Positions 6,201 through 8,879 of a DNA stretch of 8,879 nucleotides are shown piece by piece. The notes beneath the pieces were generated by a model that did no database searches, was not told the origin of the DNA, and was given only the letters and a program-made list of their open reading frames with translations. Origin of the DNA: CAINOH01 sp041663565 (lineage in GTDB: Archaea; Micrarchaeota; Micrarchaeia; Norongarragalinales; CAINOH01). A program made the position numbers and the translations under genes. Location of the stretch: the NCBI GenBank assembly GCA_041663565.1, contig JBAYMJ010000036.1:1-8879 (forward strand), given 5' to 3'. Every line of letters starts with the position of its first letter. Position 1 is the stretch's first letter.

Positions 6201-6972
6201 CGCAGCCGCAAACCCCAAGCTTGGACGCTTCGACCCCAACACCCCTCCGGCACAGCAGTTCGACATCCCGCCAACTTTGATGAGCAGGTTCGACCTGATT
6301 TTCGCAATCAAGGACGTGCTCGACGAGGCCAAGGACCGCAAGCTGGTCGACCACGTGCTCACCGGCCACATGTTCGCAGCAAAGAAGCAGAAGCTCTCCG
6401 ACCTAAAGGACTCGCCAATCGTGCCGCCAATCATGCCGGAGCTTTTGCGCAAGTACATATCCTATGCGCGAAAGAACATCCACCCGGTGCTTTCCGAGGA
6501 GGCTGCAAACCGCATCAAGGAATACTACCTTTCCCTGCGCAGGATGGGAGCGCAGCAGAACACCTTCCCGGTCACCGCGCGAGAGATAGAGGGCCTCATC
6601 CGCATGAGCGAGGCAAGCGCCAAGATGCGCCTGTCGAACTCGGTTGAGCTGCGCGATTCCGAGCGGGCGATTTCTCTCGTGCACTTCGTGCTGTCCGACA
6701 TATTCATGGACAAGGAGACCGGAAAGATAGACTCGGACATCATCAGCACCGGCCAGCCCAAGAGCAAGGTGGACAAGATGCGCTCGGTGCTCGGCATCAT
6801 CAACGCGCTCGAGCAGAAGCTCGACATGGTCGACATCGACGACATAGTCGAGCAGGCGCAGACCATAGGCATGGACGAGAACTCCGCGCGCAGGCTCATC
6901 GACGAGCTCAAGCGCAACGGCGACCTGTACGAGCCCAAGGTGGGCTTCGTGAAGAGCTCGCGCGGAAGGTAA
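3247..6972 (+). CDS. mcm: replicative DNA helicase MCM, with in-frame intein
   Basis: 1241 residues as translated; 699 after removing the intein (424-965), a normal archaeal MCM size. The N-terminal DNA-binding part has a helical bundle (about 10-100) and a C4 zinc site (C144, C147, C166, C169) in an OB-fold region. The AAA+ core has Walker A GDPGTAKS (338-345), Walker B VMVDEFDKM with D403 and E404, then the intein after Q423. After the intein come TISVAKAGI of the pre-sensor-1 hairpin (966-974), sensor 1 AAANPK (N989) and the arginine finger MSRFD (R1014). A winged helix ends the protein (about 1170-1241). The product should form the hexameric 3'-5' helicase of the replication fork. Without splicing, Walker B is separated from sensor 1 and the Arg finger. 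The start ATG at 3247 has only a weak AAGGGG three bases upstream; an in-frame stop at 3205 bars a longer form. The gene probably heads an operon with the protease 16 nt downstream. Confidence 0.97.
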   Translation: MVATVQQSALPIEEGAATRLFGEFFNEYCNQQVMDLAQSYPDKRSLNIDFSLLSKFNSELADALIDRPDTYLKAAEAAARQLDVVTAGEREFNPHVRIVGVPEVISITVQNLGAEHLNKVVRVDGIVTLITQIMPKLQMARWVCIHCTRSIDTPVGKTGVEKPSVCPGCGRGDGLYLSEQASGFVNMQRSQIQDPVEKIKGNIPAPQVDLWLEDDFVNMLSPGDNVIITGILRLRQNQQSRGGKATPVYSKFFDVVGVEKMQKEFEELSVTKEEEDQILEISRDPHLIDKVIMSIAPSIYGYSEMKEAIAVQLFGGTQNKVLPDGKKIRGDIHVLLVGDPGTAKSTILQYVKDLAPKGIYVSGRGASGVGLTASAEKDEIADGGWVLKAGALVLASGGVVMVDEFDKMEPNDRASMHEAMEQQSYHSKTRVLLSDGSEKEIGPLVDGLMGGRKEQVIAGKDCEILPLNPGELELFTSDFCDVFKTSVDRISRHKAPKSFVKITLQNGRSVCVTPEHPCWVIEDGKVTTKPAESVSDEDFLPIPTTIPVAGKPQAIERETRPIELKVRDRRENMAVQADCFPSHNDAGFCKLIGYLITDGGYEMNRGRKVGVNFTNKDGALIDDFCNLAQKYFRIRPYVRTRKDGVMMARIANKALLSHLCGLDACFAEKSDHKRIPPFLMKSATADLRPMLSAMFECDGWATENRMGFISPNKEGCEQVQTLLLRFGIPSSLLEQKTGSGKKIWRVVITGADNLRRFHERVSFLSERKNNRLAAQLDPESYRTVKDVVPNVGASVARLSHVLKVDESETLGYSIMPFKAGRQNFSRRGLKRFATALEQKLGAFEKASKELPVLTSAQELKSVRTGLNVSLANLEQCAGVSHQTLSSIERGNKNPEQLRDALEKYCTDAQRASGEVTFLKRLAFGQVAWSKVKKVESVPNETEGWVYDVTVEPTRSFISECMLLHNTISVAKAGIVTTFKAKTSILAAANPKLGRFDPNTPPAQQFDIPPTLMSRFDLIFAIKDVLDEAKDRKLVDHVLTGHMFAAKKQKLSDLKDSPIVPPIMPELLRKYISYARKNIHPVLSEEAANRIKEYYLSLRRMGAQQNTFPVTAREIEGLIRMSEASAKMRLSNSVELRDSERAISLVHFVLSDIFMDKETGKIDSDIISTGQPKSKVDKMRSVLGIINALEQKLDMVDIDDIVEQAQTIGMDENSARRLIDELKRNGDLYEPKVGFVKSSRGR
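4516..6141 (+). mobile_element. MCM intein with LAGLIDADG homing endonuclease
   Basis: A 542-residue intein (mcm residues 424-965) between Q423 and T966; the joined sequence EAMEQQ-TISVAKAGI restores the conserved MCM motif. Block A starts with Ser424 instead of the commoner Cys and continues SYHSKTRVLLSDGS. Block B has TPEH (T513, H516). Block F is WVYDVTVEPTRSFI (944-957), and block G ends LLHN with H964-N965, followed by Thr as the C-extein nucleophile. Two LAGLIDADG motifs are intact, LIGYLITDG (D598) and LSAMFECDG (D698), exactly 100 residues apart, so the endonuclease may be active. A helix-turn-helix-like region lies at about 595-905 bases before the C-terminal splice blocks' end (5581-5960). 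Codon choice looks more mixed than in the surrounding extein, as expected of a mobile insert. Confidence 0.95.
5821..5960 (+). other. XRE-type helix-turn-helix segment inside the intein
   Basis: Residues 859-904 of the precursor (LKSVRTGLNVSLANLEQ, then AGVSHQTLSSIERGNKNP and QLRDALEKY) fit the Cro/C1 HTH_3 pattern: helix 2 LANLEQCAG, turn, recognition helix SHQTLSSIERG, then a P-x(4)-L-x-x-AL-type helix. It lies between the endonuclease motifs and splicing block F. A preceding segment at 5611-5760 (NVGASVARLSHVLKV and NFSRRGLKRFATALEQ) may be a second, weaker helical DNA-binding unit. The inferred role is help in recognising the homing site. The fold is called from sequence pattern only. Confidence 0.6.
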
Positions 6973-6988
6973 GGAAGGGTAATCGCAC

Positions 6989-7951
6989 TTGAAGAAAAGC
7001 ACGAAAAACGCAACCGGAAATGAGCGCATCGCCGCATTCAGCCGCAAGATAAACCTCTTTTTGATGCTTGCGGCATTCGCAAACACCCTGCTCATCTCCC
7101 TTTTCATCGGCGCGGGCTTCATCACACAGCAGCTCACCGTAGTCGACAACCCGGCGGATGTCGCAAACTCGTTCGGACTAATCGGCTACATGATTTTTGC
7201 AGCAGCATTAATGCTTCTCATACTCAGGTTCTACAAAGGAAAGCTCCTCTTCCAGCTTTTGGAATACGGCCTCATAGCGACAAGCGCCGAAGTGTTCGGT
7301 GCGGTTTTCCTTCCAGGATATGACTTGTACATCGTGATTGCGGCAGTAGCCGCGAGGCTCCTGCTCCCCCGGCTCCAGACCGTGCTCCTGCTCTTTTCAA
7401 GCATAGTAGTTGGCGCGATACTCGGCGCCTCGCTTGACTTCATTCCCGTTGCGGTGTTTGCGACGCTCCTTGCCGCGTACGACTACATCGCGGTATTCCG
7501 CACAAAGCACATGGTCGAGCTTGCGAAGGGCCTGTCCGAGCGCGAGGCCGCGTTCAGCATAAAAATCGGCGTTTCGCTCCCTGCAGGGAAAGGAAAGGAC
7601 GAGACTGCAAAGCCCAAAACTACCGACGTTGCCGCAAAGGCGGGCCTGGCGGAAGAAACCAGGGCCGCAGCCCCCGGCAAAGCCCCTGCAGTGCGCAACG
7701 GTATCGAACTCGGGCTTGGAGACTTCCTAATCGGGGTCATGCTTTCCGTTGCCGCGCTCAAGATTGGCACGTTCCCCTCGTTCGGCTACGGCCTTGCATC
7801 GGTCATCGGCGCAAGCGCGGGGCTTACTTTGATGTTCATCTACCTTGAAAGGAAGGGAGGCTACTTCCCGGCAGTGCCGCCGATTGCGGCCGGCTCGCTC
7901 CTGTGCATCTCCCTGTACTGGTGCGCGCTTTCGCTGTTCGGAATCGCATAA
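6989..7951 (+). CDS. presenilin/signal-peptide-peptidase-type intramembrane aspartyl protease
   Basis: 320 residues with about nine hydrophobic segments (roughly 22-45, 62-80, 86-108, 113-126, 131-148, 152-171, 243-260, 263-286, 294-318). The catalytic pair is clear: YD in AAYDYIAVF (D165, helix 6) and GxGD in LGLGDFLIG (D245, helix 7). The helix-9 PAL motif appears as PAVPP (294-298), a conservative change. A polar Ala/Lys/Pro-rich loop of about 70 residues joins helices 6 and 7, as in the family. This matches the archaeal SPP-like group (Pfam SPP, formerly DUF1119), which cuts peptides within the membrane, for example leftover signal peptides; the substrate here is unknown. The TTG at 6989, with GGAAGGG nine bases upstream, is the best start, as the next Met (M25) lies inside the first helix. 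It follows mcm by 16 nt and is probably cotranscribed. Confidence 0.9.
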   Translation: MKKSTKNATGNERIAAFSRKINLFLMLAAFANTLLISLFIGAGFITQQLTVVDNPADVANSFGLIGYMIFAAALMLLILRFYKGKLLFQLLEYGLIATSAEVFGAVFLPGYDLYIVIAAVAARLLLPRLQTVLLLFSSIVVGAILGASLDFIPVAVFATLLAAYDYIAVFRTKHMVELAKGLSEREAAFSIKIGVSLPAGKGKDETAKPKTTDVAAKAGLAEETRAAAPGKAPAVRNGIELGLGDFLIGVMLSVAALKIGTFPSFGYGLASVIGASAGLTLMFIYLERKGGYFPAVPPIAAGSLLCISLYWCALSLFGIA

Positions 7952-7986
7952 GCAGCAGGCGGGAAACCAACAGGGGGTTGCAAAGG

Positions 7987-7996
7987 TTATTTTAAT
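7987..7996 (+). promoter_or_regulatory. possible TATA box for aIF2 beta
   Basis: TTATTTTAAT follows GCAAAGG in the 110-base gap after the protease gene. A start near 8018 would leave a leader of about 44 nt with AGGTTAGG, a ribosome-site-like run, ending six bases before the ATG at 8062. It suggests that the translation-factor pair can be transcribed separately from mcm. Confidence 0.4.
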
Positions 7997-8061
7997 CGCC
8001 AAAGGCATAATGCTATTTCAAGTCAAGACGTTTTCTGACGTTTCAAAAAGGTTAGGCTATA

Positions 8062-8472
8062 ATGGATTATGACAAGCTCCTGGACCGCGCACGCGCAAAC
8101 ATACCCGACAAGGAAAAGCTCACCTCCGGCGAGAGGTTCGAGACGCCCAGGGCTGCGCTTTTGATACAGGGCAACAAGACAATCATCACGAACTACGGCG
8201 ACATCTGCTCGCGCATCCGGCGCACCGACGCCGAGTTCTCGAAATACCTATTCAAGGAGCTTGCGGTGCCCGGGGAAATCCAGGCAGGACGGCTCATACT
8301 TGCGGGAAAGTTCTCCGACCGCGTTGTCAACGACCGCATACAGAACTACGTGACAACCGCGGTAATCTGCAAGGAGTGCGGGAAGCCCGACACGCACCTT
8401 GAAAGCATCGACAGGCACTTGAAGATGCTGATTTGCGAGGCGTGCGGCGCGAAGGCGCCCGTGAGGATTTAG
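8062..8472 (+). CDS. eif2B: translation initiation factor aIF2 subunit beta
   Basis: 136 residues, the usual archaeal length. A short N-terminal helix (MDYDKLLDRARANIP) is the part known in the family to bind the gamma subunit. It is followed by the central alpha/beta domain (about 25-98, with ETPRAALLIQGNKTIITNY, RTDAEFSKYLFKEL and GRLILAGKFS) and a C-terminal zinc ribbon with C103, C106, C125 and C128. The subunit belongs to the aIF2 heterotrimer that brings initiator tRNA to the ribosome. The alpha and gamma genes are not in this window. The start ATG at 8062 is supported by the family N-terminus and an upstream purine-rich site at 8049-8056. aIF1A follows after 31 nt, so the two initiation factors are probably cotranscribed. 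Confidence 0.97.
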   Translation: MDYDKLLDRARANIPDKEKLTSGERFETPRAALLIQGNKTIITNYGDICSRIRRTDAEFSKYLFKELAVPGEIQAGRLILAGKFSDRVVNDRIQNYVTTAVICKECGKPDTHLESIDRHLKMLICEACGAKAPVRI

Positions 8473-8503
8473 TCCGCAACACGATTATGTTAGAAGGTGA
8501 AAA

Positions 8504-8875
8504 TTGATTTTGGCAAACTTCCATCCAAGACCGCATTACCAGCAGAGGAGGCCCGGCGTCCGCAAGCCGATGGCGCCAGGGATGGGCCCGGACGGCCTGC
8601 CGCTCCGGGTTCGCACCCCGCACCAGGGAGAGATCCTCGGCAAGGTCACCGAACTGTTCGGCGGCTCGCGGATGAACGTGCAGTGCCAGGACAACTTCGT
8701 GCGCATGTGCCGCATTCCCGGAAAAATCCGCAGGAAGCTTTTGATTAATCCCGGTGACATCGTCGCAATCACCCCCTGGACTGTCGAGTCCAACGAGAAG
8801 GGCGACATCGCCTACCGCTACACGCGCGTGCAGGCCGAGCAGCTCCGCCAGAAGGGAATGCTGCAGGGACTCTGA
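8504..8875 (+). CDS. eif1A: translation initiation factor aIF1A
   Basis: 123 residues. A basic, proline-rich, probably disordered N-terminal tail (1-36) leads into an S1/OB fold (about 37-107) with the family patterns GEILGKVTELFGGSRMNVQC, VRMCRIPGKIRRKLLINPGD, ITPW and KGDIAYRY. A C-terminal helix VQAEQLRQKGML closes the protein. aIF1A binds the ribosomal A-site region during initiation. The TTG at 8504 is chosen because GAAGG (8493-8497) lies six bases upstream. A second TTG two codons later and an ATG at 8570 (residue 23, giving a tail-less form of 101 residues) are alternatives. The stop TGA at 8873-8875 is within the window, so the gene is complete. Confidence 0.95.
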   Translation: MILANFHPRPHYQQRRPGVRKPMAPGMGPDGLPLRVRTPHQGEILGKVTELFGGSRMNVQCQDNFVRMCRIPGKIRRKLLINPGDIVAITPWTVESNEKGDIAYRYTRVQAEQLRQKGMLQGL

Positions 8876-8879
8876 ACAA

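Noticed and set aside
3247..6972. Possibility that mcm is a broken or fused gene because of its 1241-residue length
   Set aside because: The excess is exactly a complete intein with all splice blocks; the flanking parts join into a complete MCM with every catalytic motif.
6403..7149. A 248-residue minus-strand open frame across the end of mcm
   Set aside because: It is antisense to the MCM winged helix and the protease N-terminus, with composition typical of a shadow frame and no motif.
8497..8748. An overlapping plus-strand frame of 83 residues in aIF1A
   Set aside because: Wrong frame relative to the clear aIF1A protein, and its product is low-complexity Arg/Pro/Ala-rich.

Overview
This window reads as ordinary archaeal chromosome. 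It carries an MCM replicative helicase, three archaeal translation initiation factors (aIF5A, aIF2 beta, aIF1A) and a tRNA gene without an encoded CCA. Several genes have TATA-type promoters close to their start codons, and some use TTG starts. The compact spacing, a small orphan protein and the type of methyltransferase present would fit a DPANN-type archaeon (Diapherotrites or Micrarchaeota-like). That placement is an impression from gene style and is not demonstrated here.

Left part, minus strand (2-2193): a tRNA-Glu(CTC), a single-domain class I SAM-methyltransferase-like protein (151-840) and a larger paralogue with two methyltransferase-like units in tandem (910-2193). The three units are visibly related. 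Only the first unit of the large protein keeps an intact SAM-binding signature. The small protein is partly degenerate, and the second unit of the large protein has lost the key glycines and acids. The promoter segments of the two genes are also similar, which points to a local duplication and supports starts at 840 and 2193.

Middle (2238-3240): divergent from the methyltransferases is the gene for aIF5A, the hypusine-containing elongation/initiation factor, with a Shine-Dalgarno-led start at 2315 and a T-rich terminator. A small unrecognised protein (2814-3074, minus strand) lies between aIF5A and mcm and shares a divergent TATA-rich promoter region with mcm.

Right part, plus strand (3247-8875): the mcm gene holds a 542-residue in-frame intein (4516-6141) between Walker B and the pre-sensor-1 hairpin. 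The intein has Hint splicing blocks, two intact LAGLIDADG motifs and a helix-turn-helix region. Sixteen bases after mcm comes a nine-helix presenilin/signal-peptide-peptidase-type aspartyl protease (YD and GxGD motifs), followed by aIF2 beta and aIF1A. The row links replication, membrane proteolysis and translation initiation on one strand. Clustering of mcm with translation factors is familiar in archaea; the protease between them is less so.

Most of the window is housekeeping. The parts deserving a second look are the three-unit methyltransferase locus with a pseudo-enzyme half, and the Ser1 intein with its HTH region. I see no CRISPR array, insertion sequence or defence island. No stretch longer than 300 bases lacks a gene.
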